From Salegentibacter maritimus (GTDB lineage: Bacteria; Bacteroidota; Bacteroidia; Flavobacteriales; Flavobacteriaceae): a DNA stretch of 64,000 nucleotides. The number at the start of each line of letters is the position of its first letter. Within the stretch, counting starts at the first letter, position 1. The position numbers and the translations under genes were made by a program. The notes under the pieces are model-generated. The model saw only the letters and a list, made by a program, of their open reading frames with translations. It did not search any database and was not told the DNA's origin. The stretch covers positions 62,001 to 126,000 of the forward strand of contig NZ_JAEHOK010000011.1 of assembly GCF_016236915.1 (NCBI RefSeq). The letters run 5' to 3'. Below, piece after piece: positions 1 to 8,831 of the stretch.

Positions 1-2
1 GA

Positions 3-677
3 ATTCCTATTCAGGGAGCACACGTAACTGACTTACCTCCTAAAGAAGAAGAAAAAACCGATTATTTTGCACAAGTAAATCAGCCGTTTTCCACCGAAGC
101 CAACGGAATGGACATTTACATTCCCAAAGGAAGCCTTTACACAGATACTTTCCTGGACATAGAATTTAAAGATGACAAAGTAAAAGTTCACAACGAGCAC
201 ACCCCGCTTCACAAAAACATCAGCATAGGATTTGATGTGAGCAACTATTCAGCAGAAGAAAAGGAAAAACTATTTATTGCCAGGCTAGGTTACAGAGACC
301 GTTTTAATTACTCTTCAACTTACAAGAAAGCAAATCGTTTCACCACCAGAACAAGAACCTTTGGGGAATATACGCTAGCTTCAGATGTTACCCCTCCAAA
401 AATATGGCCCAAAAATTTTAATGACGGCCAATGGATCTCGAACAACAGTACTTTACAAGTTGGAATAAGTGATGATTTATCGGGAATAAAAAGTTATCGC
501 GCTACAGTTAATGGTAAATTTATATTGATGGAATATGAATATAAAAATAATACATTAACTCATGACTTTAGTGATGATGTAGTGACTGAAACAGAAAATC
601 AGCTAAAAATTATTGTCACTGATAATGTTGGAAATAGCAACACCTATGAAGCCACGTTTTTTAGAAAGAATTCTTAA
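3..677 (+). CDS. M23-family metallopeptidase, C-terminal part (5' truncated by window edge)
   Basis: The reading frame is open from base 3 to the stop at 675-677 with no start in the window, so the gene begins upstream. An ATG at 108 is in frame but internal to the conserved region. The visible 224 residues resemble the long beta-rich tail that follows the LytM/M23 catalytic domain in flavobacterial cell-envelope peptidases. They include an IPKGSLYTD segment, a SDVTPPKI linker, and a final Ig-like repeat with GISDDLSGIKSYR and IIVTDNVGNSN. The peptidase domain itself is outside the window, so the M23 assignment rests on family memory of the tail. If right, it is an exported peptidoglycan endopeptidase. 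It is followed by a long inverted repeat at 708-832. Confidence 0.7.
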   Translation: MPIQGAHVTDLPPKEEEKTDYFAQVNQPFSTEANGMDIYIPKGSLYTDTFLDIEFKDDKVKVHNEHTPLHKNISIGFDVSNYSAEEKEKLFIARLGYRDRFNYSSTYKKANRFTTRTRTFGEYTLASDVTPPKIWPKNFNDGQWISNNSTLQVGISDDLSGIKSYRATVNGKFILMEYEYKNNTLTHDFSDDVVTETENQLKIIVTDNVGNSNTYEATFFRKNS

Positions 678-707
678 CCGGGATAAATAGATTTTTAATG
701 AAAGAAA

Positions 708-832
708 AGGCTATCTGAAATATCAAATTTTCGTCAAGCTGAACTTGTTTCAGCTTCTAGCATGAACACTTGAAACAGCTTAGATCCTGAAATAAATTCA
801 GGATGACGCGTTAAAGATATTTCAGATAGCCT
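708..832. repeat. Family II nested-palindrome intergenic repeat, copy 1 (terminator-like)
   Basis: Perfect 17-bp outer arms (708-724 and 816-832, AGGCTATCTGAAATATC and its complement) enclose a 77-bp core at 732-808. The core starts CGTCAAGCTGAA and ends TTCAGGATGACG, so it is itself palindromic at its ends. Similar cores lie at 46923-46951 (reverse orientation and shorter) and 53909-54013, with a degraded one near 56748-56780. It lies between convergent genes (peptidase + and GlmU-like -), so it can serve as a bidirectional terminator. Confidence 0.75.
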
Positions 833-881
833 CTATTTTAAGCCTTTCAAAATTGATGTTTTAAAAGGTTGAGGCACCTAC

Positions 882-2054
882 CTAAGCTCTTCTCCACTTA
901 GCGGTTTCCTCAAAAACATGTTCCAAAATCTTTTGATCCTCTGCTGTAAAATCCAGGTTTCGGCGCCTCATCACAATTTCTACAACCTCAAAAGCTTTTT
1001 GTGTTTTATAAGTAGTAAACCCAGCACTACCTCCCCAACTAAAACTAGGTATAAAATTCCTTGGAAACCCAGAACCAAAAATATTGGCACTTACACCAAC
1101 CACGGTTCCGGTATTAAACATGGTGTTTATACCACACTTACTATGATCTCCCATTAATAATCCGCAAAACTGTAAACCAGTTTTAGCAAAACCTTCTGTT
1201 TCGTAGTCCCAGGTTCGCACTTCGGCATAATTATTCTTTAAGTTAGAGGTATTGGTATCGGCGCCAAGATTGCACCATTCACCTAAAACTGAATTCCCCA
1301 AATAGCCATCGTGGCTTTTATTAGAGTTTGCAAAAAACACAACATTGTTCATCTCACCCCCACCCCTACAACCGGGACCTAAAGTAGTAGGGCCATATAT
1401 TTTAGCCCCCATTTTCACCAGGGCTTCTTCGCAAACTGCCAACGCTCCTTTAATTAGGCTACCTTCAAGCACTTTTGCATTTTTACCAATATAAATAGGC
1501 CCTGATGATGCATTTAGGGAACAATTTTCCACTTCTGCACCTTCTTCCAGAAAAATACGCTCCGGGTTTTTCACAAAATTAGAGTCTGGAATAGGTTGTG
1601 AACTCCTGCCCTGTGTTACAAACTCAAAGTCCGCTTCTATGGCCGCTCCATTTTTTAAAAAGATATCCCATTTATTGTCTATTTGAATTACAGCTCCTGC
1701 CAATTCCAGTGCCTCATAAGCATCTAAATCAACCTCCTGGTCTTCGTAAGCATGAAAAGCAACAATATCTTCCTTATAAAAAATAGCCTGATTGGGCTTC
1801 AGGGTTTTTACCTGCTCTAAAAATTCGGGATTAGGCAAAAACGAAGCATTAATCATTACATTTTCCTGCAACTCTACCATAGGCCACTTTTCGGCCAAGT
1901 AATCTTCGGTAATTGTAGAAGTGGTAGTTTTTAAAAGTAATTCCCATTTTTCTCTAATGGTAAGAATTCCCACCCTAATATCGGCAACTGGCCGTGTAAA
2001 GGTAAAAGGGAGTAATCGGTTCCTGGCAGAACCGTCAAATAATATATAATTCAT
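882..2054 (-). CDS. GlmU-like bifunctional sugar nucleotidyltransferase/acetyltransferase
   Basis: A 390-residue protein of the Bacteroidota 'alternative GlmU' type, predicted to carry a sugar-1-phosphate nucleotidyltransferase half and a left-handed beta-helix acyltransferase half. It is inferred to make UDP-GlcNAc for peptidoglycan and envelope glycans. The N-terminus (YILFDGSARNRLLPFTFTRPVADIR) is the modified nucleotide-binding segment of this family. The second half is rich in hexapeptide-like turns (IYIGKNAKVLEGSLIKG, LGEWCNLGADTNTSNLKNNY). I chose the ATG at 2052-2054; a GTG two codons upstream (2060) is also in frame. The promoter box at 2074-2081 lies just ahead. It is a single gene, convergent with the M23 gene. 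The activity is inferred from family, and the exact sugar is not visible. Confidence 0.85.
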   Translation of the reverse strand: MNYILFDGSARNRLLPFTFTRPVADIRVGILTIREKWELLLKTTTSTITEDYLAEKWPMVELQENVMINASFLPNPEFLEQVKTLKPNQAIFYKEDIVAFHAYEDQEVDLDAYEALELAGAVIQIDNKWDIFLKNGAAIEADFEFVTQGRSSQPIPDSNFVKNPERIFLEEGAEVENCSLNASSGPIYIGKNAKVLEGSLIKGALAVCEEALVKMGAKIYGPTTLGPGCRGGGEMNNVVFFANSNKSHDGYLGNSVLGEWCNLGADTNTSNLKNNYAEVRTWDYETEGFAKTGLQFCGLLMGDHSKCGINTMFNTGTVVGVSANIFGSGFPRNFIPSFSWGGSAGFTTYKTQKAFEVVEIVMRRRNLDFTAEDQKILEHVFEETAKWRRA

Positions 2055-2073
2055 CCGCACAAATTTTAGAACT

Positions 2074-2081
2074 CAAAGTTA
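2074..2081 (-). promoter_or_regulatory. Bacteroidota -7 box for the GlmU-like gene
   Basis: On the minus strand this reads TAACTTTG, an exact match to TAnnTTTG, about 20 bases ahead of the ATG at 2054. That position supports the shorter start over the GTG at 2060. Confidence 0.55.
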
Positions 2082-2166
2082 CAAGTAAAATTAAAACTGA
2101 AAAGTTTCGCTTTTTAAAATGTTCCTAAATTTGCAAATACGGCTGGTTAAAAAGTTTTAAGCAAAA

Positions 2167-2194
2167 AAAAGTCGCCTTAAAAAGACGACTTTTA
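2167..2194 (-). terminator. Rho-independent terminator of rpmE2
   Basis: A hairpin with arms AAAAGTCGCCTT and AAGACGACTTTT (one mismatch) is followed on the minus strand by a run of eight T. It sits just after the L31 stop codon. Confidence 0.8.
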
Positions 2195-2214
2195 GTATTA
2201 TATATAACAAAAAC

Positions 2215-2466
2215 TTATTTCTTAAATTTCTTGTATTTGTTTTTAAACTTATCGATACGTCCGGCGCTATCTACCAATTTGGTTTGCCCGGTGTAATATG
2301 GATGAGAAGTTCTTGAGATCTCCAACTTAATAAGTGGATATTCTGTACCGTCTACTTCAATAGTTTCTTTAGTGTTTGCGGTAGATTTAGTAATGAATAC
2401 ATCTTCGTTAGACATATCTTTAAATGCTACTAATCTATAATTTTCCGGATGGATTCCCTGCTTCAT
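2215..2466 (-). CDS. rpmE2: 50S ribosomal protein L31 type B
   Basis: An 83-residue protein of the large ribosomal subunit. It begins [20 protein letters not shown] and contains the family signature [24 protein letters not shown], with a lysine-rich tail suited to rRNA contact. The zinc-binding cysteines of type A L31 are absent, which places it in the cysteine-free type B (YkgM/RpmE2) group, the usual form in Bacteroidota. It has its own promoter box (2496-2503) and a strong terminator (2167-2194), so it is probably monocistronic. Identification is certain. Confidence 0.97.
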   Translation of the reverse strand: MKQGIHPENYRLVAFKDMSNEDVFITKSTANTKETIEVDGTEYPLIKLEISRTSHPYYTGQTKLVDSAGRIDKFKNKYKKFKK

Positions 2467-2495
2467 CGCTTTAGTTCTTTTAATTTTTCGAAGTG

Positions 2496-2503
2496 CAAAT
2501 TTA
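2496..2503 (-). promoter_or_regulatory. Bacteroidota -7 box for rpmE2
   Basis: The minus strand reads TAAATTTG, an exact TAnnTTTG match, 30 bases ahead of the rpmE2 start codon. Confidence 0.6.
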
Positions 2504-2572
2504 AGGAATTCAATTATAAAAACAAGTATTAGACAAAATTATTTTTAATTCTTATGCAATGTAACGTTTTAT

Positions 2573-2580
2573 TATATTTG
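2573..2580 (+). promoter_or_regulatory. Bacteroidota -7 box for the DUF4199 gene
   Basis: TATATTTG matches TAnnTTTG and lies 36 bases ahead of the ATG at 2617. It is divergent from the rpmE2 promoter about 70 bases away. Confidence 0.6.
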
Positions 2581-2616
2581 CTTACTAACCGGTTGTAACT
2601 AAACAATCTTAAAATT

Positions 2617-3147
2617 ATGGAAAATTCTAACGCAAATTCTAAAAGTATAATTCTTAATTATGGTCTTTTACTTGGTATCTTATCTGTAGTTCTTGGTGTT
2701 ATAATGTATGTTACCAACGCCTACTTAAATCCTAGTTGGATTTTTGGTACAATTGGTTTTATACTTATAGTTGCAGCTATCGTTTTAGGAATAAAAGCTT
2801 ACAAGGCTCAAAACAACAATTATTTATCTTTAAAAGAGGCTTTTAAATTAGGCCTGGGCATTGCACTAATTGGTGCTTTAGTAAGCGTGGTTTGGCAATT
2901 AATATTAATGAATATCCTTGAACCAGATTACATGAGTCAAATGGCAGAGGTACAACGAACTCAAATGACAGAAAATTTTCCTAATATGAGCGAATCCCAA
3001 ATTAACGACGCTATGGAGATGAATGCCAAATTTTCTTCTCCCTGGATTATTGCCGCATTTGCAATTATTGGCAACTTGTTTTTTGGTTTTATTATTGCAC
3101 TTATAGCCGGTTTAATTATGAAAAATAAGAATCCACAAGACGTATAG
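2617..3147 (+). CDS. DUF4199 family membrane protein
   Basis: A 176-residue integral membrane protein with four hydrophobic segments: about residues 15-33, 41-62, 76-98 and 142-167. A polar loop of about 45 residues between segments 3 and 4 contains a methionine-rich stretch (MSQMAEVQRTQMTENFPNMSESQINDAMEM). This layout is that of DUF4199, a Bacteroidota family of unknown function. It commonly precedes the DPM1-like glycosyltransferase seen next here, with only 4 bases between them, so the two are probably co-transcribed. A role linked to the glycosyltransferase or its lipid substrate is a guess from context. Confidence 0.85.
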   Translation: MENSNANSKSIILNYGLLLGILSVVLGVIMYVTNAYLNPSWIFGTIGFILIVAAIVLGIKAYKAQNNNYLSLKEAFKLGLGIALIGALVSVVWQLILMNILEPDYMSQMAEVQRTQMTENFPNMSESQINDAMEMNAKFSSPWIIAAFAIIGNLFFGFIIALIAGLIMKNKNPQDV

Positions 3148-3151
3148 ATAC

Positions 3152-4111
3152 ATGCAAATTTCCGTCGTTATTCCTCTTTTAAACGAAGAACAATCTTTAA
3201 CTGAATTATACAATTGGATCGCAAAAGTAATGCGATCCAATTCCTTTTCACACGAGATTATTTTTATTGACGATGGGAGTACCGATGGCTCCTGGAAAAC
3301 CATTGAGGCCCTTGTTAAAAACGATAATGCAGTTAAAGGCATAAAATTTAACCGAAACTACGGGAAATCACAGGCCTTACACGCAGGTTTTCTAAGGGCA
3401 CAAGGCGATGTAGTGATTACCATGGATGCCGATTTGCAGGACAATCCTGAGGAAATCCCCGAACTTTACCAACTTATTAAAGAGCAAGGCTACGACCTTG
3501 TTTCGGGCTGGAAAAAGAAACGCTACGATTCGGTAATCTCAAAAAATATTCCTTCAAAAATTTTTAATGCCGCCGCCAGAAAAACTTCGGGAGTAAAACT
3601 GCATGATTTTAATTGCGGACTTAAAGCTTACCGAAAAGAAGTAATCAAAAACATTGATGTTTACGGTGAAATGCATCGCTATATCCCGGTTTTAGCAAAA
3701 AATGCAGGCTATTCAAAAATCACTGAAAAAGAAGTACAGCACCAGGCCCGAAAATTTGGTAAAACAAAATTTGGTGCAGAACGTTTTATTAACGGCTTCT
3801 TAGACCTCATCAGCATTTGGTTTCTTTCTAAATTTGGTAGAAGGCCTATGCACCTATTTGGTGCTTTAGGGGTACTTATGTTTATATTTGGTTTTTTCTC
3901 TGCCGGATGGATTGGTATATCTAAACTCTACAAACTATACCATGGGGTTCCCAATGTTTTAGTAACCTCTAACCCCTGGTTTTATATAGCCCTGGCAGTA
4001 ATGATAATTGGTTCTCAGCTCTTTCTTGCCGGTTTCCTGGGCGAACTCATTTTACGCTCCAAACGAGAGAAAGAACGCTATTTAATCAATAAAACCACCT
4101 CTAATTTATAA
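3152..4111 (+). CDS. Family 2 glycosyltransferase, DPM/DPG-synthase-like, with two membrane helices
   Basis: A 319-residue GT-A fold transferase. Visible motifs are VVIPLLNEEQSL at the N-terminus, DDGSTDGS near residue 41 (nucleotide binding), the DADLQD metal-binding motif near 94, and the KFGKTKFG basic segment near 208. The C-terminal third has two hydrophobic spans (about 230-255 and 275-300), as in bacterial dolichyl/undecaprenyl-phosphate glycosyltransferases of the GtrB/ArnC type. It probably moves a sugar from a nucleotide donor to a polyprenyl-phosphate at the inner membrane; donor and acceptor cannot be read. It is co-directional with DUF4199 and followed by a hairpin at its stop codon (TAATGCC...GGCATTA, 4109-4127). 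Confidence 0.85.
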   Translation: MQISVVIPLLNEEQSLTELYNWIAKVMRSNSFSHEIIFIDDGSTDGSWKTIEALVKNDNAVKGIKFNRNYGKSQALHAGFLRAQGDVVITMDADLQDNPEEIPELYQLIKEQGYDLVSGWKKKRYDSVISKNIPSKIFNAAARKTSGVKLHDFNCGLKAYRKEVIKNIDVYGEMHRYIPVLAKNAGYSKITEKEVQHQARKFGKTKFGAERFINGFLDLISIWFLSKFGRRPMHLFGALGVLMFIFGFFSAGWIGISKLYKLYHGVPNVLVTSNPWFYIALAVMIIGSQLFLAGFLGELILRSKREKERYLINKTTSNL

Positions 4112-4132
4112 TGCCATTAAGGCATTAATCCT

Positions 4133-4140
4133 TATTTTTG
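4133..4140 (+). promoter_or_regulatory. Bacteroidota -7 box for the phosphohexomutase gene
   Basis: TATTTTTG matches TAnnTTTG, 20 bases ahead of the ATG at 4160. It follows the small hairpin at 4109-4127, so a new transcript may start here. Confidence 0.5.
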
Positions 4141-4159
4141 TTTTCCTAAACAGATAATT

Positions 4160-5890
4160 ATGGCTCAAAATAAACCAGAAATCCTAGCTAAGGCTCAAGC
4201 CTGGCTTACCGATATATTTGATGAAGATACCCAAAAAGAGATCAAAAATCTTATAGATAACAACCCCACCGAACTAGAGGATTCTTTTTATAAAAATGCC
4301 GCTTTTGGTACTGGAGGTATGCGCGGAATTATGGGCGTGGGCACTAACAGAATCAATAAATATACCCTTGGAAAAAATACCCAGGGACTCTCAAATTTAT
4401 TAAAAACCGAATTTCCCGGAGAAAAATTAAAAGTAGTTATTGCCTACGATTGCAGGAACAACTCAAAAGAGTTGGCACAGATGGTGGCTGAAGTATTTTC
4501 GGCAAATGAAATTGAAGTTTATCTGTTTTCAGAATTAAGGCCAACCCCCGAGCTTTCTTTTGCTGTTAAGTATCTAGATTGTCACGCAGGGATCGTGCTA
4601 ACCGCCAGCCATAACCCGCCTGAATATAACGGCTATAAAGTGTATTGGCAGGATGGTGGCCAATTGGTACCTCCCCAAGATGCAAAACTTATAGATGTAA
4701 TTAATAAGTTAGACTACAACCAGGTTAATTTTGAAGCCAAACCAGACTTTATAAATAAAATTGATAGCGATGTAGATAAGGCATTCCAGCAAGCTTCGGT
4801 ACAAAATGGCAGTTTCGACACCACACCTGCGGCAAAAGACGACCTAAAAATAGTTTTTACCTCTCTACACGGAACGGCTTGCAAAACCAATCCGCAAATT
4901 TTAGAAAAGGCAGGTTATAAAAATGTTTTCCTGGTGGAAGACCAAAAAGAACCTAACGGCAATTTCCCTACAGTAAAATCGCCAAACCCTGAAGAACCGG
5001 AAGCCTTGCAAATGGCATTAGAACTGGCTGAAGAAAAAAATGCTGACATTGTAATTGGTACAGATCCCGATGGAGATCGACTGGGTGTGGCTGTACGTGA
5101 TTTAAATGGAAAAATGATTCTTCTTAACGGAAACCAAACCATGCTAATAATGACCTGGTTTTTACTTGAGAAGCATAAAGAACAAAACAAGCTTTCTGAA
5201 AATTCTTTTGTAGCCTCCACTATTGTTTCTACTCCTATGCTTAAAAATATTGTGGAAGCCTATGGCGCACAATATCACGAAGTTTTAACTGGGTTTAAAT
5301 GGATTGCTAAATTGATAAAAGATCATCCAGAACTTGATTTTGTGGGCGGTGGTGAAGAAAGTTTTGGATATATGGTAGGCGATTTTGTACGCGATAAAGA
5401 TGCGGCAACCGCTACCCTACTTGCCTGCGAAATTGCGGCACAAATGAAAGCAAAGGGAACTTCTTTTTACCAGCAATTATTGCAACTTTACACAGAATTT
5501 GGCCTTTACCGTGAAGAGCTTACTTCTTTAGTGAAAAAAGGTATTGAAGGCGAGGCAGAAATAAAACAAATGCTCATAGATTTAAGGGAAAAGCCCTGGA
5601 CAAAGATAGACGGCGAAAAAGTAGTACTTATTGAAGATTACCATACTTCTATTGCCACAAATCTTCAGGAACGCGGCGAGCAAAAATTAACAATACCAAA
5701 ATCTAATGTGCTTATCTACTATACCGAAAACGGAACAAAGATCGCTGCCAGGCCCAGTGGTACCGAGCCAAAAATCAAATTTTATTTCAGCGTAAATTCG
5801 CAACTGGAAAAAGTTGAAGATTTTGAAACAGAAAATGCAAAACTTGCCGATAAAATTCAGCGAATTAAAAACGAACTACAACTGGGCTAG
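4160..5890 (+). CDS. Phosphoglucomutase/phosphomannomutase (alpha-D-phosphohexomutase)
   Basis: A 576-residue cytosolic enzyme that interconverts hexose 1- and 6-phosphates. The phosphoserine loop TASHNPPEYNGYK places the catalytic serine near residue 150. The metal loop GTDPDGDRLG lies near residue 300, the sugar-specificity loop GGEESFGYMVGDFVRDKDA follows, and the phosphate-binding loop RPSGTEPKIKFY is near the C-terminus. Length and GGGEESFGY fit the long PGM2/PgcA-like group rather than short PMMs. It lies 12 bases before the ABC exporter start, so they are probably co-transcribed. Whether glucose, mannose or both are used cannot be decided from sequence. Confidence 0.93.
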   Translation: MAQNKPEILAKAQAWLTDIFDEDTQKEIKNLIDNNPTELEDSFYKNAAFGTGGMRGIMGVGTNRINKYTLGKNTQGLSNLLKTEFPGEKLKVVIAYDCRNNSKELAQMVAEVFSANEIEVYLFSELRPTPELSFAVKYLDCHAGIVLTASHNPPEYNGYKVYWQDGGQLVPPQDAKLIDVINKLDYNQVNFEAKPDFINKIDSDVDKAFQQASVQNGSFDTTPAAKDDLKIVFTSLHGTACKTNPQILEKAGYKNVFLVEDQKEPNGNFPTVKSPNPEEPEALQMALELAEEKNADIVIGTDPDGDRLGVAVRDLNGKMILLNGNQTMLIMTWFLLEKHKEQNKLSENSFVASTIVSTPMLKNIVEAYGAQYHEVLTGFKWIAKLIKDHPELDFVGGGEESFGYMVGDFVRDKDAATATLLACEIAAQMKAKGTSFYQQLLQLYTEFGLYREELTSLVKKGIEGEAEIKQMLIDLREKPWTKIDGEKVVLIEDYHTSIATNLQERGEQKLTIPKSNVLIYYTENGTKIAARPSGTEPKIKFYFSVNSQLEKVEDFETENAKLADKIQRIKNELQLG

Positions 5891-5902
5891 TTGCTCGTAT
5901 CT

Positions 5903-7732
5903 ATGACGTATTTAAGAAAGATCCTCAGGTTTGCAAAACCCTATAAAAGTTTTGCAATACTCAATATTATTAGTAATATTTTTTACGCGCTATTTAGCAC
6001 CCTGGCGTTTATCTCTTTTATTCCAATGCTTAGGGTTTTGTTTGGCCAGGAGAAGCCCGTATACGTAAAACCGGTATGGGACCGAAGCTTTGCAAGTTTA
6101 AAAGATTTTGCCAACGATTACTCCAACTATTTCCTAAATCAACAGGTTGAGGAATATGGTCAACTTGCAGCACTTGTAAGTATTTGTATCACCGTTATTG
6201 TACTATTTTTTCTCAAAAACCTCTTCAATTACCTGGCGCTATATTTTATTGCTAATCTTAGAAACGGAATGCTTAAAGACATAAGAAACCGCATCTATGA
6301 TAAAATTGTAGAATTACCGGTTTCGTATTTCTCTGAAAAGCGCAAAGGAGATTTTATTTCCAGGATTACCAGTGATGTTCAGGAAATTCAAACGTCATTT
6401 TTAAGTATGTTAGAGCTTTTTGTAAAAGAACCGCTTACACTTATCTTCACATTAGTGGCAATGATTGCATTAAGTCCTAAACTCACGCTTTTTGTGCTGG
6501 TATTTCTACCAATCTCTGGACTACTAATTTCTTCTATTGGAAAAAAATTAAAATCGAAATCTACCCAGGCGCAGCAGGAAAATGCAAATTTTCTCACCAT
6601 AGTTGAAGAATCACTTTCAAGCTTAAAGATTATTAAAGGCTTTAATGCTGAAAATAAATTTAAGGAAAAGTTCTATAGCAGTACAGGTCGTTTAAATCGA
6701 ATCTTAAATACACTTTTACATAGGCAAAACCTGGCTTCTCCAATGAGTGAGTTTTTGGGAGTGGTAGTTATCACTATCGTTCTTTGGTTTGGAGGAAGAA
6801 TGGTATTGTTCGACAACACATTGGAGCCTGAAACTTTTATTGGCTTTCTTGTCTTAACCTATAATATTTTAACCCCGGCAAAAGCGATCTCTAAAGCAAC
6901 TTACTCTATCCAGAAAGGAAATGCCAGTGCAGAGCGAATCCTGGAAATTTTAGAGACAGAATCAACGATACAAGACGATAAAAATGCCTTAAAAAAAGAA
7001 AGCTTTGATAATACTATTGAAGTAGAAAACATCAACTTTAGGTATGAGAAAGAGAATGTATTAAAGAATTTCTCTATGCAAGTTGAAAAAGGGCAAATGG
7101 TGGCGCTTGTTGGCCAGTCTGGGAGCGGAAAATCTACCATTGCCAATCTAATAACAAGATTTTACGATGTAAATGAAGGCGAAATAATGCTGGATGGGCA
7201 TAATATAAAAAGTATCACTAAAAAATCACTCAGAGATTTAATGGGATTGGTTACCCAGGATTCTATTCTATTTAATGATACGGTAAAAAACAACATTGCC
7301 CTGGGGAAAGACCAGGCTACCGAAGATGAAATTATTGAGGCTTTAAAAATAGCCAATGCCTGGGAGTTTGTAAAAGAGCTGCCTCAAGGATTAAACACAA
7401 ACATTGGTGACAGCGGAAATAAACTAAGTGGCGGGCAAAAACAACGACTCTCCATTGCCCGTGCCGTACTTAAAAACCCGCCAATCATGATCCTGGACGA
7501 AGCTACTTCTGCCCTGGATACCCAAAGCGAAAAACTTGTACAAAAAGCTCTGGAGAATATGATGAAAAACAGAACCTCTATCGTTATTGCCCATAGGCTT
7601 TCCACCATTCAAAACGCCGATAAAATTATAGTGCTACATCGTGGAGAAATTGTAGAACAGGGAAAGCATCTCGAATTACTTGCCCAAAAAGGAACTTATC
7701 AAAAATTAGTGGAGATGCAATCTTTCGAGTAA
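5903..7732 (+). CDS. ABC transporter, fused permease and ATPase (MsbA-like exporter)
   Basis: A 609-residue half-transporter that should act as a homodimer in the inner membrane. The first ~340 residues carry six hydrophobic spans with type IV exporter features (PVSYFSEKRKGDFISRITSDVQEI). The nucleotide-binding domain follows, with Walker A GQSGSGKST near residue 402, Q-loop VTQDSILFND, signature LSGGQKQR near 508, Walker B IMILDEATSALD near 529 and H-loop IVIAHRLSTI. I use the ATG at 5903; a TTG at 5891 directly after the previous stop is less likely. Family members flip lipid A or other lipids, but the substrate here is unknown. It is followed by a family I repeat and a strong hairpin. Confidence 0.92.
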   Translation: MTYLRKILRFAKPYKSFAILNIISNIFYALFSTLAFISFIPMLRVLFGQEKPVYVKPVWDRSFASLKDFANDYSNYFLNQQVEEYGQLAALVSICITVIVLFFLKNLFNYLALYFIANLRNGMLKDIRNRIYDKIVELPVSYFSEKRKGDFISRITSDVQEIQTSFLSMLELFVKEPLTLIFTLVAMIALSPKLTLFVLVFLPISGLLISSIGKKLKSKSTQAQQENANFLTIVEESLSSLKIIKGFNAENKFKEKFYSSTGRLNRILNTLLHRQNLASPMSEFLGVVVITIVLWFGGRMVLFDNTLEPETFIGFLVLTYNILTPAKAISKATYSIQKGNASAERILEILETESTIQDDKNALKKESFDNTIEVENINFRYEKENVLKNFSMQVEKGQMVALVGQSGSGKSTIANLITRFYDVNEGEIMLDGHNIKSITKKSLRDLMGLVTQDSILFNDTVKNNIALGKDQATEDEIIEALKIANAWEFVKELPQGLNTNIGDSGNKLSGGQKQRLSIARAVLKNPPIMILDEATSALDTQSEKLVQKALENMMKNRTSIVIAHRLSTIQNADKIIVLHRGEIVEQGKHLELLAQKGTYQKLVEMQSFE

Positions 7733-7833
7733 ACTACCTCTAAAAAAGCCCAAGAGTCATTCGTTGGTAACAAATTTTTAATTTCAAGGCAAGCCTCGGG
7801 GGTATTACACCCTTTGGCCGGGCCAATAAATAA
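7733..7833 (+). repeat. Family I dispersed intergenic repeat, copy A (variant ending)
   Basis: This copy shares the element AACAAATTTTTAATTTCAAG followed by GCAAGCCTCGGG with the copies at 28226 and 47023. It ends in a variant module, TTACACCCTTTGGCCGGGCC, also seen in modified form near 47071-47093. It starts right after the ABC exporter stop codon. The rest of the gap to 8253 holds a small hairpin at 7872-7891, a terminator at 7930-7961 and the sigma gene promoter, and I see no gene in it. Confidence 0.65.
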
Positions 7834-7871
7834 ATTCAAAATTCAACCTCTAAAAATATTTAAATTTCCGG

Positions 7872-7891
7872 TATCGCTCAATTAAGCGATA
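7872..7891. other. Perfect small inverted repeat in intergenic DNA
   Basis: Arms TATCGCT and AGCGATA are separated by six bases. There is no T-run beside it. It may be a weak terminator or a remnant of a repeat, and its role is unknown. Confidence 0.35.
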
Positions 7892-7929
7892 AATAGCAGG
7901 ATTAATTAAAAAGCTGTTGTTTGGGTATA

Positions 7930-7961
7930 AAAAAAGGATAGAGCAAACTCTATCCTTTTTT
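7930..7961 (+). terminator. Strong rho-independent terminator, probably for the exporter operon
   Basis: A perfect 14-bp stem (AAAAAAGGATAGAG and its complement) with loop CAAA ends in six T on the plus strand. It is symmetrical, so it could stop transcripts from either side. It lies about 200 bases after the ABC exporter and well ahead of the sigma factor promoter. Confidence 0.8.
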
Positions 7962-8198
7962 AAATTATTCTTATTTTGGGGCTAATAAGAATATTTGATT
8001 TAAATCAATCTTGTTTGGGGCAAAAAATTTAAATCTCATTTATAAAGTAAATATAGGTTAGAAAAACTTATTCACCAAACAAAAAATGCATTTTATCCTA
8101 TTTTTACGCATTTAGTCGGAAAATCACTTGAAGGTATTGAAAAGAATTTCGGGCTAAATTCTTTTAGAGACTGACTTTAAGAAGAATAAAGTTTTAAC

Positions 8199-8206
8199 TA
8201 CCTTTG
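8199..8206 (+). promoter_or_regulatory. Bacteroidota -7 box for the ECF sigma operon
   Basis: TACCTTTG is an exact TAnnTTTG match, 47 bases ahead of the TTG start at 8254. Confidence 0.55.
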
Positions 8207-8253
8207 ATACCCGTTATACGAGGTTCACCAATTTTATTAAGACTAGCGTCCCT

Positions 8254-8799
8254 TTGAAAACGTCCGAAAATCTACTTATTAAACGTTTACAGGAAAAAGA
8301 AACTTCAGCAGAAGCTTTTAAAGAACTGATTTCCCTATACAAGGAGCGTTTATACTGGCATATAAGAAACATGGTTAAGGACCATGAGGATACCCATGAT
8401 GTTCTTCAAAATACCTTTATTAAGGTTTTTAAAAATATTCAAAACTTTAAAGGAGAAAGCAAATTGTTTTCCTGGATGTACAGGATTGCCACTAACGAGG
8501 CCATTAGCTTTTTAAACAAAAAAGCTAAGCAGCATCAAATTTCTTCAGAAGAATTACAGCAACAGCTTATTGCTAATTTAGAAAGTGACGTGTATTTTGA
8601 AGGTGATCAAATTCAGCTTAAATTACAAAAAGCAATTGCCAGTCTTCCCGCGAAACAACAACAAGTATTTAATATGAAATATTTTCAGGAACTAAAGTAT
8701 AGAGAAATGTCTGAAATTCTTGAAACTAGTGAAGGCGCTTTAAAAGCTTCCTATCATCACGCTGCAAAAAAAATAGAAGAATACTTAAAAACAAATTAA
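8254..8799 (+). CDS. ECF-type RNA polymerase sigma factor (TTG start)
   Basis: A 181-residue sigma-70 family protein. Region 2 is visible at about residues 20-90 (YKERLYWHIRNMVKDHEDTHDVLQNTFIKVFKNI, then SKLFSWMYRIATNEAISFLNKK). Region 4 is at about 125-178, with ASLPAKQQQVFNMKYFQELKYREMSEIL. The start is TTG at 8254; the next in-frame ATG would remove part of region 2, and family members begin with the same KTSENLLIKRLQ-like segment. It leads a three-gene operon with a membrane protein and a small exported protein, the usual flavobacterial ECF module. The signal that releases it is unknown. Confidence 0.9.
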   Translation: MKTSENLLIKRLQEKETSAEAFKELISLYKERLYWHIRNMVKDHEDTHDVLQNTFIKVFKNIQNFKGESKLFSWMYRIATNEAISFLNKKAKQHQISSEELQQQLIANLESDVYFEGDQIQLKLQKAIASLPAKQQQVFNMKYFQELKYREMSEILETSEGALKASYHHAAKKIEEYLKTN

Positions 8800-8831
8800 A
8801 CCTTTTGCCGTTTTTATAGTCAAATACACAA